The translations under genes and the position numbers were made by a program. Under the pieces are notes generated by a model. It ran no database searches. It saw nothing but the letters and a program-made list of their open reading frames with translations, and was not told the origin of the DNA. 33,181 bases of DNA from UBA4312 sp040266995 (GTDB taxonomy: Bacteria; Bacillota_I; Bacilli_A; Erysipelotrichales; Erysipelotrichaceae), in the NCBI GenBank assembly GCA_040266995.1, contig JAWRHV010000046.1, positions 1-33,181 on the forward strand, given 5' to 3'. Of this stretch, positions 22,992-30,972 are shown piece by piece. Each line of letters begins with the position of its first letter. Positions within the stretch are counted from its first letter, which is position 1.

Positions 22992-24092
22992 TGGAACTCT
23001 ATGAATTAAAACAAAGTCTGAATACTCACCTGGAGAAGTTAAGAGCTCTGGGTGAGTCTCTTTGACTTAGCTTCGAAAAAAGAAAAGATCAAAGAATACG
23101 ATGCGCTGACTTTACAGCCGGATTTCTGGACTGACCAGAAAAAGGCGCAGAGCACGATCCGCAGTCGTAACAGTTTGAAGAATATCGTGGATTCGTATGA
23201 AGAACTCGATGCATCATTGACCGGTTTGGATGAAACAGCGGATGCGTTAAAGGCGGAATATGATGAAGAACTGATGATGATGGCGGAAGAAGAATACAAC
23301 GATGCGATCAAAAAAATGGAATCCTTTGAGATCCAGGTATTGTTGAGCCATGAATACGACAACAACAACGCAATCCTGGAACTGCATCCGGGAGCGGGTG
23401 GTACGGAAAGCCATGACTGGGCATCGATGTTGTATCGTATGTATACCCGGTATGCGGAAAAGAAAGGCTATAAGGTGACAGTCCTGGATTATCTGGCCGG
23501 GGATGTAGCCGGTATTAAAAGTGTCACCTTTTTGGTGGAAGGCGATAAAGCTTATGGCTATCTGAAATCAGAAAAAGGAGTCCATCGTTTAGTGCGGATT
23601 TCTCCGTTTGATTCAGGCGCCCGGCGACATACGTCCTTTGCGTCCTTAGAGGTCATGCCGCAGTTCAATGACGAGATTGAAATTGAAATCAAGCCGGAGG
23701 ATATTGAAATCGAGACCAAACGGGCCAGCGGGGCCGGGGGCCAGCATATCAATAAGACCGATTCCGCCGTACGGATCGTACACAAGCCGACCGGGATCGT
23801 ATCCACATGCCAGAATGGTCGTTCCCAGCATGAAAACAGAGAAGAAGCCATGCGTGTGCTGAAATCGAGATTATACCAGCTGGAAATTGAAGAACAGGAA
23901 AAGAAGGTGGCTGCCATCAAAGGAAAACAAGCCGCCAATGAATGGGGCTCTCAGATCCGCAGCTATGTCATGCATCCGTACAGTCTGGTCAAGGATGTTC
24001 GTACCGGTTATGAAACCAGTCAGGTACAGGCGGTTCTGGATGGAGATCTTGATGAATTTATCTTTGCCTATTTAAAAAGCCAAATTGAATAA
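22991..24092 (+). CDS. prfB: Peptide chain release factor 2, with programmed +1 frameshift
   Basis: Class I release factor that terminates at UGA and UAA. The first 24 codons (from MELYELKQSLNTHLEKLR) end in CTT TGA at 23060-23065. A +1 slip on CTTTGAC lets the ribosome continue from GAC at 23064, giving a 366-residue protein. An upstream purine-rich GGGTGAG, about 3 nt before CTT, matches the stimulatory Shine-Dalgarno-like element of the E. coli frameshift. RF2 identity is shown by SPF (204-206) and GGQ (249-251, in GAGGQHINKTDSAV) at nearly the E. coli numbering. The in-frame stop is not a mutation: it is the autoregulatory site, where low RF2 favours slipping. It starts on the secA stop. 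Confidence 0.97.
23050..23066 (+). promoter_or_regulatory. RF2 programmed frameshift site
   Basis: GGGTGAG, then TCT CTT TGA C. The slippery CTT-TGAC is at 23060-23066; the in-frame TGA at codon 25 is bypassed by a +1 shift. Confidence 0.95.
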
Positions 24093-24105
24093 GTTTGGCT
24101 TTTTT
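24074..24105 (+). terminator. Rho-independent terminator of secA-prfB
   Basis: AAAAAGCCAAA (24074-24084) pairs with TTTGGCTTTTT (24094-24104) and the T-run continues. The 5' arm encodes the last residues of RF2. Confidence 0.88.
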
Positions 24106-24208
24106 CATGTACCGAAAAGAGTCCTGCGGCTTGTCAAAAGGGATGTGGATCAAAGCAGTAATATAAAGAAGTTTCCAGGAATATGGCTTTTCTTTCAGGA
24201 AAGAGTGA

Positions 24209-24237
24209 TTGTGCAAAATCCATGAAAAAAATATAAT
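24209..24237 (+). promoter_or_regulatory. Promoter of the CorA-type gene
   Basis: TTGTGC (24209-24214) and TATAAT (24232-24237) with a 17-bp spacer, 26 bp before the ATG, which has a GGGAGGT binding site. The 100 bp further upstream show no gene or clear structure. Confidence 0.7.
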
Positions 24238-24263
24238 ATAGTTGGTAACGGGAGGTTGGACGT

Positions 24264-25175
24264 ATGTTTTATCAGATCAGCCAGGCATTGGAAATTGCCG
24301 ATTATGAGACATGTTTGAATTTAAAGATCCCTTTTGTGGGGGTATTGACTTCAGAAGAGTATCACGCAAATCATTATGGATTTGACTTTGAAAATGACCT
24401 AGATATGCGACAGATCCATAACAGCAAGCTGGAAGTGAATCTGACCAATCTGTCCGGTACGCTGTATATACCGGATCATTCCCGCATGGACGAAGAAATC
24501 ATGAAATGTGCCTTTGTGATGGATAAACGGGGAATCCTGTTTATCGACGATGAAGATACCGTGATGCCGGTATTGGAAGATATCCGCCGTAAAAGACAGC
24601 GTATGAAGCCTTCGTTGGAGCGGTTTATCTATGACTTTCTGGAGAATATCATCGAAGATGACCTGATGATCCTGGAAGCCTATGCGGATGACATGGAGCT
24701 GATCGAAAGGCATATTCTGGCCGGCGAATTTGATGATGTGATGCCGGCGTTGACGCATATACGAAATGAGCTGCGTACGTTCTGGATGCATTATGAACAG
24801 TTGTTTGATTTTGGTGAGAAACTGGAAGAAAACGAAAATGAGATCTTTGATGAAAGCAATCTTCGCTACTTTCAACTGTTTGAGGAAAGAGTGGATCGTC
24901 GCCAGAACCTAGTGAGTTCTTTGCGGGATCACACTTCGCAGATCCGCGATCTGTACCAGTCCCAGCTGGATATGCAGCAAAACAACAACATGAATTACCT
25001 GACAATCGTTACGACGATCTTTTTACCGCTGACACTGGTCACCGGATGGTACGGCATGAACTTCCGTTATATGCCGGAGCTGGCTTATAAATATTCATAT
25101 CTGGTAATCATCATACTATGTATATTGATCATCGCGGGGAGCCTGTGGTTCTTTAAGAAAAAGAAATTATTATGA
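24264..25175 (+). CDS. corA: CorA-like magnesium transporter
   Basis: A 303-residue divalent-cation channel. The N-terminal 240 residues form the cytoplasmic alpha/beta and helical funnel, with an acidic segment DFLENIIEDDLMILEAYADD typical of the family. The two C-terminal membrane helices are LTIVTTIFLPLTLVTGWYG and YSYLVIIILCILIIAG; between them is the GMN signature (YGMNF, residues 263-267) that forms the selectivity filter. The C-terminal KKKK patch after the last helix is also typical. It has its own promoter and a strong GGGAGG site. Mg2+ is the usual substrate; Co2+, Ni2+ or Zn2+ relatives exist. Confidence 0.93.
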   Translation: MFYQISQALEIADYETCLNLKIPFVGVLTSEEYHANHYGFDFENDLDMRQIHNSKLEVNLTNLSGTLYIPDHSRMDEEIMKCAFVMDKRGILFIDDEDTVMPVLEDIRRKRQRMKPSLERFIYDFLENIIEDDLMILEAYADDMELIERHILAGEFDDVMPALTHIRNELRTFWMHYEQLFDFGEKLEENENEIFDESNLRYFQLFEERVDRRQNLVSSLRDHTSQIRDLYQSQLDMQQNNNMNYLTIVTTIFLPLTLVTGWYGMNFRYMPELAYKYSYLVIIILCILIIAGSLWFFKKKKLL

Positions 25176-25201
25176 ATCCGTGTGTTCGGATTCATTTTTT
25201 T
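25172..25201 (+). terminator. Rho-independent terminator of the CorA-type gene
   Basis: ATGAATCCG (25172-25180) pairs with CGGATTCAT (25187-25195) around TGTGTT, followed by seven Ts to 25201. The stem includes the stop codon. The next gene's -10 box begins 2 nt after it. Confidence 0.88.
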
Positions 25202-25202
25202 G

Positions 25203-25208
25203 TATAAT
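25203..25208 (+). promoter_or_regulatory. Candidate -10 box for the YczE-like gene
   Basis: TATAAT directly follows the T-run of the preceding terminator and ends 7 nt before the ATG at 25216. No good -35 is present, because the terminator hairpin occupies that region. If used, the mRNA would be leaderless or nearly so. Confidence 0.4.
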
Positions 25209-25215
25209 AGGATGC

Positions 25216-25866
25216 ATGAACAAGATAAACAGCTGGCGATGGTTCTTCTATTTGACAGGTCTTGTCATTCTGGCTTTTGGACTGATCTTAAACAGCCGGT
25301 CCGGTCTGGGGATCTCTCCGATCTTATCGGTTTCCTATACGATCTCGCAAATAACCGGCATTGGTTTTGCCGATATTACCTGTCTATGGTATGTCTGCAT
25401 TGTCTTATTTGAAATCATAGTTCACCGAAGCCGAAAAGAAACCGTCCTTAATGATGTATTACAGATACCGGTCAGTCTATTGTTTACCCGGATCATGAAT
25501 GTGTTTTCGCTTTGGATCCCACAATCTTCGGGAAATGTGTGGATGTTGGGGGTTGCGATTCTATGTACAGGGATCGGAGCTGCCATGTCACTGGATATGC
25601 GGATCGTTGCCAATCCGGGCGATGGTATCGTTCAGACCTTAGCGGATGCGACAGGAAAAAGTATCGGGTTTGTCAAAAATGGCTTTGATATATTCTGTTG
25701 CGTGTGTTCGATCCTCATCGGTATCTTGTGGACCGGTCAAGTAAATGGGATCGGATTGGGAACCATATTATGTATGATCGGGGTCGGTCGATGTGTGGCA
25801 TGCTTCAATACACTTTGTTTAAAACCGATGTCAAGAAAAGCACAGCTGGAACAGGAGAGACGATGA
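25216..25866 (+). CDS. YczE/DUF6198-family membrane protein
   Basis: A 216-residue integral membrane protein with about five or six spans, resembling the YczE/YyaS (DUF6198) group. Family-like segments are LILNSRSGLGISPILSVSY and MRIVANPGDGIVQTLADATG, the latter a glycine-rich re-entrant type loop, followed by GFVKNGFDIFCC. The function is not established. The start at 25216 (MNKINSWRWFFY) is chosen over a hydrophobic upstream extension that lies in the terminator; only AGGA 3 nt upstream could serve as a binding site. Its stop overlaps the next start as ATGA, so it is coupled to the DUF2185 gene. Confidence 0.78.
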   Translation: MNKINSWRWFFYLTGLVILAFGLILNSRSGLGISPILSVSYTISQITGIGFADITCLWYVCIVLFEIIVHRSRKETVLNDVLQIPVSLLFTRIMNVFSLWIPQSSGNVWMLGVAILCTGIGAAMSLDMRIVANPGDGIVQTLADATGKSIGFVKNGFDIFCCVCSILIGILWTGQVNGIGLGTILCMIGVGRCVACFNTLCLKPMSRKAQLEQERR

Positions 25867-26246
25867 AAAGAAACGAAAACGGATTTATAGAAATCGAAAT
25901 AGAAGAAAAAATTCAATGGGATGAGCCCAACGGCGAAGGCTGTATTGTATCCGACCGGATCACCAAGGATGGCTGGAAGGTCGGCTATATGGTACGGGAT
26001 GTTCCCAGAGAGAATGTGCCGGACAGTGGCTGGATGTTCTTAAAGGGTGATGAGGATAAGAAGTATATGAGCGATGTCAGTCATCATCACATCTTTTCCT
26101 TGAACACGGTCTGTAACTATGATCCGGACATCATTGACTATTTACATATGCCGGTCGGTTCGGCTTTGATCCGGACAGAGGACGGTACCTTTGTGATGGA
26201 TGATGGAAAAATGCCGATCTATATGGAAAAACAGAACCGAAAGTAA
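25863..26246 (+). CDS. DUF2185-domain (Imm33-like) protein
   Basis: A 127-residue soluble acidic protein of the DUF2185 family (GCIVSDRITKDGWKVGYMVR, then DSGWMFLKGDEDKKYMSD and LNTVCNYDPDIIDYLHMPVG are the family signature). Some members of this family (Imm33) are annotated as immunity proteins in polymorphic-toxin systems; here no toxin gene is adjacent, so that role is not supported, and a house-keeping role is possible. The start is set by the ATGA overlap with the preceding gene and by AGGAGAG upstream. A 32-nt perfect palindrome terminates the unit. Confidence 0.88.
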   Translation: MKRNENGFIEIEIEEKIQWDEPNGEGCIVSDRITKDGWKVGYMVRDVPRENVPDSGWMFLKGDEDKKYMSDVSHHHIFSLNTVCNYDPDIIDYLHMPVGSALIRTEDGTFVMDDGKMPIYMEKQNRK

Positions 26247-26274
26247 AAGAGAAGTCCCGGGACTTCTCTTTTAC
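26243..26274. terminator. Terminator: 32-nt perfect palindrome
   Basis: A perfect 16-bp inverted repeat with no unpaired centre (core AAGTCCCGGGACTT) overlaps the DUF2185 stop. The arm ends in TTTT, so it can act as an intrinsic terminator in both directions, though the T-tract is short. Confidence 0.75.
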
Positions 26275-26375
26275 TGAAAGGAAAAAAATGAAAAAAACAA
26301 TCGAAACTTCTTTTTGAATACATGCATATTCTATTCCGTAAATTGACAATATACATGTCATAAACTTAAAAAGTA

Positions 26376-26404
26376 TTGAAAACTGTATATAGAGAGAGTA
26401 TTGT
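26376..26404 (+). promoter_or_regulatory. Candidate thi operon promoter
   Basis: TTGAAA (26376-26381) and TATTGT (26399-26404) are 17 bp apart; transcription would begin near 26411, at the start of the TPP riboswitch. A separate TTGACA at 26343 has no matching -10. Confidence 0.45.
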
Positions 26405-26410
26405 ATAAGA

Positions 26411-26546
26411 AACAGGGGAGCTTGCGTACGCTTGCTGAGAACGGATCGGATTCCGGACCCATAACCTGATTTGGATAATGCCAACGTAGGGATATAGATC
26501 ATTTTTTAATGAAAGCTGCAGATATGTCTACGGGCATATCTGTTTT
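26411..26546 (+). ncRNA. TPP riboswitch (THI element) upstream of thiM
   Basis: Conserved THI-box segments are in order: ACAGGGGAGC (from 26412), GCTGAGA (26433-26439), GGACCC and ATAACCTGAT (26455-26470), TTGGATAATGCCAACGTAGGGA (to 26492). The expression platform contains a terminator hairpin, CAGATATG (26519-26526) with CATATCTG (26535-26542), then TTTTATTTTT. TPP binding should favour this hairpin and stop transcription ahead of thiM. This accounts for the 319 bp between 26246 and 26566; the first 160 bp hold only the candidate promoter. Confidence 0.95.
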
Positions 26547-26565
26547 ATTTTTAAGGAGGATTAAA

Positions 26566-27387
26566 ATGTTTGGCACTTATTTGGAAAATGTCAGAAAGAA
26601 TGTGCCGTTGGTACATAACATTACGAATTATGTAACGGTCAATGATGTAGCCAATGTTTTGTTGGCATGTGGGGGCAGTCCGATCATGTCGGATGAACCG
26701 GAGGATGTGGAGGATATCACATCGATCTGTGGTGGATTGAATATCAATATCGGTACTTTGCATAAACGTTCGATCGAAGGTATGTTTCGGGCCGGAAAGA
26801 AAGCCAATGCGTTGGATCATGTGGTTTTGTTGGATCCGGTGGGAGCTGGTGCCAGTCATTTGCGAACGGATACGGCTGTCCGGTTAATGGAGGCAATCCG
26901 TTTTACGGCCATCCGTGGCAATATCAGTGAAATCAAGACATTGGCCGCGGGCAGTGGGACGACCAGAGGTGTGGATGCCGATGTTGCGGATGCGATCAGC
27001 GAAGATACATTGGAACAAGCTGTCTGTTTTGTGAAGGCATGGTCAGCTAAATGGGATTCGATCATCGCGATGACCGGTGCCATTGACCTGGTGGCGGATG
27101 CCGAACGTTGTTTTGTGATCCGAAATGGCCGGGCCGAAATGGGAAGGATCACCGGAACCGGCTGTCAGCTGTCCGGTATGATGACAGCGTTTCTGGCGGC
27201 CAATCCGGATGCACGTCTGGAAGCAGCAGCTGCAGCGGTTTGTGCCATGGGACTGGCCGGGGAAATCGGCTGGAGCCATAGGCAGCCTGGAGAGGGAAAT
27301 GCCACCTATCGGAACCGGATCATCGATGCCATTTACAATATGGACAAAGATACGTTAGATCAAGGGGCAAGGTATGAAATTCGATAA
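26566..27387 (+). CDS. thiM: Hydroxyethylthiazole kinase
   Basis: Salvage enzyme that phosphorylates hydroxyethylthiazole with ATP; 273 residues. N-terminal PLVHNITNYVTVNDVANVLLA, central VVLLDPVGAGAS, RGNISEIKTLA and the phosphate-site GRITGTGCQLSGM (with the family's active-site Cys) are all typical. The ATG is supported by AAGGAGG; the longer frame upstream would lie in the riboswitch terminator. It overlaps thiE by 14 bp. First gene of an operon controlled by the TPP riboswitch. Confidence 0.97.
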   Translation: MFGTYLENVRKNVPLVHNITNYVTVNDVANVLLACGGSPIMSDEPEDVEDITSICGGLNINIGTLHKRSIEGMFRAGKKANALDHVVLLDPVGAGASHLRTDTAVRLMEAIRFTAIRGNISEIKTLAAGSGTTRGVDADVADAISEDTLEQAVCFVKAWSAKWDSIIAMTGAIDLVADAERCFVIRNGRAEMGRITGTGCQLSGMMTAFLAANPDARLEAAAAAVCAMGLAGEIGWSHRQPGEGNATYRNRIIDAIYNMDKDTLDQGARYEIR

Positions 27388-28027
27388 AAAGGATCTGAGA
27401 GACGCTTTACTTTTATATGCAGTCACGGATCGACATTGGCTAAATGGACGTAGTTTATATGATGTTGTCCGACAGAGCCTGGAAGGTGGCGTAACGTTTC
27501 TGCAGCTACGAGAAAAAGAACTGGACGAGGCTCGTTTCTATGAAGAAGCGGTACAGCTGCAGAAACTGGCACGTGCATACGGCGTCCCTTTCGTGATCAA
27601 TGACAACGTTGAGATTGCTCTGAGGATGGATGCCGATGGTGTCCATGTGGGGCAAAATGATATGGAAGCAGGAAATGTGCGGGCTTTGATCGGACCGGAC
27701 AAGATCCTGGGGGTTTCGGCGGAAACAGTGGAACAAGCGATACAGGCGGAACAAAAAAGGGCGGATTATCTTGGCGTCGGTGCTGTTTTTCCGACCGGCT
27801 CCAAAGAGGATGCAGCCACTGTATCGATCGACACCCTAAAAGCAATCTGCCAGGCTGTTTCGATTCCGGTGGTAGCCATCGGCGGCATCACAAAAGAGAA
27901 TACACCGAGCCTTGCCGGCAGCGGGATCTGCGGGATTGCCCTGATCAGTGCTATTTATGCCCAGAAGGATATTCAAAAGGCGACGGTGGAGTTAAAGAAC
28001 ATTACTAAAGAAATGGTGAAAAAATGA
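27374..28027 (+). CDS. thiE: Thiamine phosphate synthase
   Basis: Joins HMP-pyrophosphate and thiazole phosphate to make thiamine monophosphate; 217 residues, a TIM barrel. Segments typical of ThiE: LLYAVTDRHWL, GGVTFLQLREKELD, PFVINDNVEIALRMDADG, VHVGQNDM, ILGVSAETVEQA, DYLGVGAVFPTGSK and VVAIGGIT. It overlaps thiM by 14 bp and the following HAD gene by 4 bp (ATGA). Confidence 0.97.
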   Translation: MKFDKKDLRDALLLYAVTDRHWLNGRSLYDVVRQSLEGGVTFLQLREKELDEARFYEEAVQLQKLARAYGVPFVINDNVEIALRMDADGVHVGQNDMEAGNVRALIGPDKILGVSAETVEQAIQAEQKRADYLGVGAVFPTGSKEDAATVSIDTLKAICQAVSIPVVAIGGITKENTPSLAGSGICGIALISAIYAQKDIQKATVELKNITKEMVKK

Positions 28028-28671
28028 AAAAGGATATACAAGGGGCTATCTTCGATATAGACGGGGTATTGTTGGATTCGATGGAAATCTGGACAGACCT
28101 GGGAGAACGCTACCTGCAAAGTCTGGATATATGTCCAAAGCCTGGGTTATCGGAAATTTTGTTTTCCATGAGCATGGAGCAGGGGGCTTCGTATTTGAAG
28201 GAGCACTATCATCTGCATCAAAGCGAAGAACAGATCCTGGAAGGACTACGGGATCTATTGCGGGATTTCTATTTTTATGAAGTAAACGCAAAACCAGGAA
28301 CCCGTCAGCTGATGGAGCGTTTCAAAGCGCGCGGGATCAAAATGACGGCAGCCACATCGAGCCCACGGATCCATGTTGAAAAAGCTTTGGCTAGAAATGG
28401 GCTACTGACTTATCTGGATGGCATCTTTACCAATGCAGAAATAGGATCTGGAAAAGATTGCCCGCAGATTTATTATGCTGCTTCGCTTTTCATGAAGACA
28501 AGCCCGGCGCATACCATAGTCCTGGAGGATTCTCTCTATGCGTTAAAAACGGCAGCCGGTGCGGGCTTTTATACCGTAGGCGTATACGATGCAAAAGGGG
28601 AACCAGATCAAAAGGGTTTGAAAGAAGCTTCGGATCTGTATATTCATCAGCTGGATGATTTGGACATTTAA
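28024..28671 (+). CDS. HAD phosphatase (beta-PGM-like) in the thi operon
   Basis: A 215-residue cytoplasmic HAD of the beta-phosphoglucomutase-like group with a small helical C1 cap. Motif I is FDIDGVLLDS, motif II AATSSPR, motif III the Lys in GSGKDCPQIYY, and motif IV VLEDSLYALKTA. It starts on an ATGA overlap with thiE and lies before thiD. Placed between thiE and thiD under the TPP riboswitch, with no thiL in the operon, it may dephosphorylate thiamine monophosphate for later pyrophosphorylation; that is inference. It could also be a general phosphatase. Confidence 0.88.
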   Translation: MKKDIQGAIFDIDGVLLDSMEIWTDLGERYLQSLDICPKPGLSEILFSMSMEQGASYLKEHYHLHQSEEQILEGLRDLLRDFYFYEVNAKPGTRQLMERFKARGIKMTAATSSPRIHVEKALARNGLLTYLDGIFTNAEIGSGKDCPQIYYAASLFMKTSPAHTIVLEDSLYALKTAAGAGFYTVGVYDAKGEPDQKGLKEASDLYIHQLDDLDI

Positions 28672-28703
28672 AAGAAAAAGCGGATGTGAAAAGGAGATAT
28701 ACA

Positions 28704-29513
28704 ATGAAAAAAGCATTGACGATTGCAGGATCGGATTCCTGTGGAGGGGCAGGCATTCAGGCCGATATCAAGACGATGACAATGAACGGGGTGTATGCGA
28801 TGAGTGCCGTTACGGCACTGACAGCGCAGAATACAACCGGTGTCTTCGGTATTATGGAAAGTTCACCAGCATTTCTCGCTGAACAACTAGAAGCGGTTTT
28901 TACGGATATTTTCCCGGATGCGATCAAGATCGGAATGGTATCCTCCTCGGCATTGATCAAAGTCATCACCGAACAATTGAATAAGTATGAGGCCCGGAAC
29001 ATTGTGGTGGATCCGGTCATGGTGGCAACCAGCGGGGCGCAATTGATCGAACAGGAGTCTGTAGAGACACTCAAAGCTTGTTTGCTGCCTATGGCGACGG
29101 TCATCACACCGAATATTCCGGAAGCGGAAATCTTAACCGGACTGTGCATTCGGGCAGAAGCGGATATGGAAACGGCAGCTATGAAACTGCAGAGGCAATA
29201 TGGTTGTGCGGTTTTGGTCAAGGGTGGACACCGGATCAATGATGCCAATGATGTTCTCTATGGACCGCAAATGAAAGAGGCGATCTGGTTTAAAGGAAAA
29301 CGGATCGACAATCCAAATACACATGGAACCGGATGTACGTTATCCAGTGCTATTGCGTCCAATCTGGCTAAAGGATATCCATTGGATCAGGCCATCGGGA
29401 AAGCTAAGGAGTATGTATCGCTGGCATTAGAGGCAATGTTGGATCTAGGAAAGGGATCCGGCCCGCTGATGCATAACTTTGCTCTGGATGCTTCCTGGAA
29501 ACAAGAGGCATAA
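28704..29513 (+). CDS. thiD: HMP/HMP-P kinase
   Basis: Phosphorylates hydroxymethylpyrimidine and then HMP-P, supplying ThiE; 269 residues. ThiD signature: LTIAGSDSCGGAGIQADIKT at the N-terminus, TALTAQNTTGV, DAIKIGMVSS, VVDPVMVATSG, ITPNIPEAEIL, VLVKGGH and NTHGTGCTLSSAIASNLAKG. The AAAAGGAG site 8 nt ahead of ATG decides the start over an ATG six codons upstream. It is last in the thi operon and is followed by a terminator. Pyridoxal-kinase activity is possible in this family. Confidence 0.96.
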   Translation: MKKALTIAGSDSCGGAGIQADIKTMTMNGVYAMSAVTALTAQNTTGVFGIMESSPAFLAEQLEAVFTDIFPDAIKIGMVSSSALIKVITEQLNKYEARNIVVDPVMVATSGAQLIEQESVETLKACLLPMATVITPNIPEAEILTGLCIRAEADMETAAMKLQRQYGCAVLVKGGHRINDANDVLYGPQMKEAIWFKGKRIDNPNTHGTGCTLSSAIASNLAKGYPLDQAIGKAKEYVSLALEAMLDLGKGSGPLMHNFALDASWKQEA

Positions 29514-29523
29514 ACGAGGGAAC

Positions 29524-29552
29524 AAAAAGCTTCAGAATTTCTGAGGTTTTTT
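29524..29552 (+). terminator. Rho-independent terminator of the thi operon
   Basis: AAAAAGCTTCAG pairs with CTGAGGTTTTTT (two G-U pairs) around AATTT, ending in a T-run. Confidence 0.8.
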
Positions 29553-29598
29553 CTTTTCCAAATATCTTGTATACTGAGTAAGGTGAGGGGGATGTAGT

Positions 29599-30972
29599 AT
29601 GATTGCGAATATAATTGAAACATTGTATGGATTTCTGTGGGGAGATCTTTTTTATATCGGGTCGATGGGTATTCCATTATTGGTCGTCCTGTTGATTCCG
29701 ACAGGAATCTATTTTACGATCTGTACCCGGGTATTACCGATCCGAAAACTGCCAACAATGATCCGGTTGACCATTGGGAGCAAATCAAAGGAACAAGGGG
29801 CATTATCCGGCCTTCAATCCTTGATCGTTTCCACGGCAACCCGTGTCGGCATGGGCAATCTGGTCGGTGTTGTCGCCGCTGTTTCTGCCGGAGGAGCCGG
29901 TGCTGTCTTCTGGATGTGGGTGACTGCTATTATCGGTGCTTCGACCGCATTTATCGAGGCGACGCTGGCACAGATCTATAAACAGAGGGATCCATTATAC
30001 GGAGGCTACCGGGGTGGACCGGCGTATTACATCCATGCCTATGTGGATCGAAAAAAAGGGTCCCGGCACCGCTATTCCATTCTGGCGTGCTTGTTTGCGA
30101 TATCGGGGTTGATTTGCTGGTTTGGAATCAGTCAGGTAATCGGGAATTCAGTGTCTTCGGCTTTTGAGAATGCCTTTTCGATTCCGCCGATCTGGACAAC
30201 CGTAATACTGGTGATCCTGGCGGCCGTCATTGTCCTACGAAAGAATACAACCGTCAAAGTGCTGGATATCATGGTGCCGGTTATGGCCGGTCTTTATTTC
30301 TTGCTGACTGTTGTTCTTATCTTGAAAAACATCACGGTCCTTCCATCCGTGTTTGGACGCATCTTCCAGGAAGCCTTCGGGTTGCGCCAGGTGGCTGCCG
30401 GCGGAATGGGCGCTGTCTTGATGAACGGGGTCAAGAGAGGTTTGTTTTCCAACGAAGCTGGCTCTGGTTCGGCACCCTGTTCAGCTGCCAGCGCGCAATG
30501 TGATCATCCAGCGGAAATGGGCTATCTGCAAGCTCTGGGTGTTTTGATCGATACCCTTGTCATCTGTTCGTGCACGGCCTTTATCATCCTGATGGTTCCT
30601 GCTAATGTAACCGCCGGACTGGAAGGAATGGATCTGCTGCAGGCTGCCATTGAATGGCACATTGGTCCATTTGGCAGTGTATTTATTGCTACGATCCTCT
30701 GGCTGTTCAGCTTTTCGACCTTTATCGGCGTTCTGTTCTATGCCCGTAGTAATGTCGCTTATCTGTTTGGGGACAACTGGATCAGTCAGACTATCTACAA
30801 ATGGATCGCATTGGTGATGTTGTTTATCGGCGGATTGGCAGAATATACGATCGTTTGGGATCTAGGGGATGTCGGTATCGGCATGATGACGATCTTTAAT
30901 CTGATTGTCTTATTCCCGCTCTCCCGTCAAGCCATTCATTCCATGAAGGAGTATGAACATGAACAGGTATGA
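29599..30972 (+). CDS. Sodium:alanine symporter (AGCS family)
   Basis: A 457-residue membrane transporter with about 11 spans that imports alanine or glycine with Na+. Family segments: GVYFTICTRVLPIRKL-like N-terminal region (IPTGIYFTICTRVLPIRK), VGMGNLVGVVAAVSAGGAGAVF, GASTAFIEATLAQIYK, GGYRGGPAYYIHAY, RGLFSNEAGSGSAPCSAASA and VLIDTLVICSCTAFIIL. A GAGGGGG site lies 8 nt upstream of the ATG. Its end overlaps the alcohol dehydrogenase start by 14 bp. The exact amino acid is not certain. Confidence 0.93.
   Translation: MIANIIETLYGFLWGDLFYIGSMGIPLLVVLLIPTGIYFTICTRVLPIRKLPTMIRLTIGSKSKEQGALSGLQSLIVSTATRVGMGNLVGVVAAVSAGGAGAVFWMWVTAIIGASTAFIEATLAQIYKQRDPLYGGYRGGPAYYIHAYVDRKKGSRHRYSILACLFAISGLICWFGISQVIGNSVSSAFENAFSIPPIWTTVILVILAAVIVLRKNTTVKVLDIMVPVMAGLYFLLTVVLILKNITVLPSVFGRIFQEAFGLRQVAAGGMGAVLMNGVKRGLFSNEAGSGSAPCSAASAQCDHPAEMGYLQALGVLIDTLVICSCTAFIILMVPANVTAGLEGMDLLQAAIEWHIGPFGSVFIATILWLFSFSTFIGVLFYARSNVAYLFGDNWISQTIYKWIALVMLFIGGLAEYTIVWDLGDVGIGMMTIFNLIVLFPLSRQAIHSMKEYEHEQV

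Noticed and set aside
25180..25215. Upstream extension of the YczE-like protein
   Set aside because: It begins in the corA terminator hairpin and adds a Cys-rich segment with no family support.
26289..26320. Nine-codon ATG frame before the TPP riboswitch, with a possible binding site
   Set aside because: Too short and the riboswitch, not a leader peptide, explains regulation.
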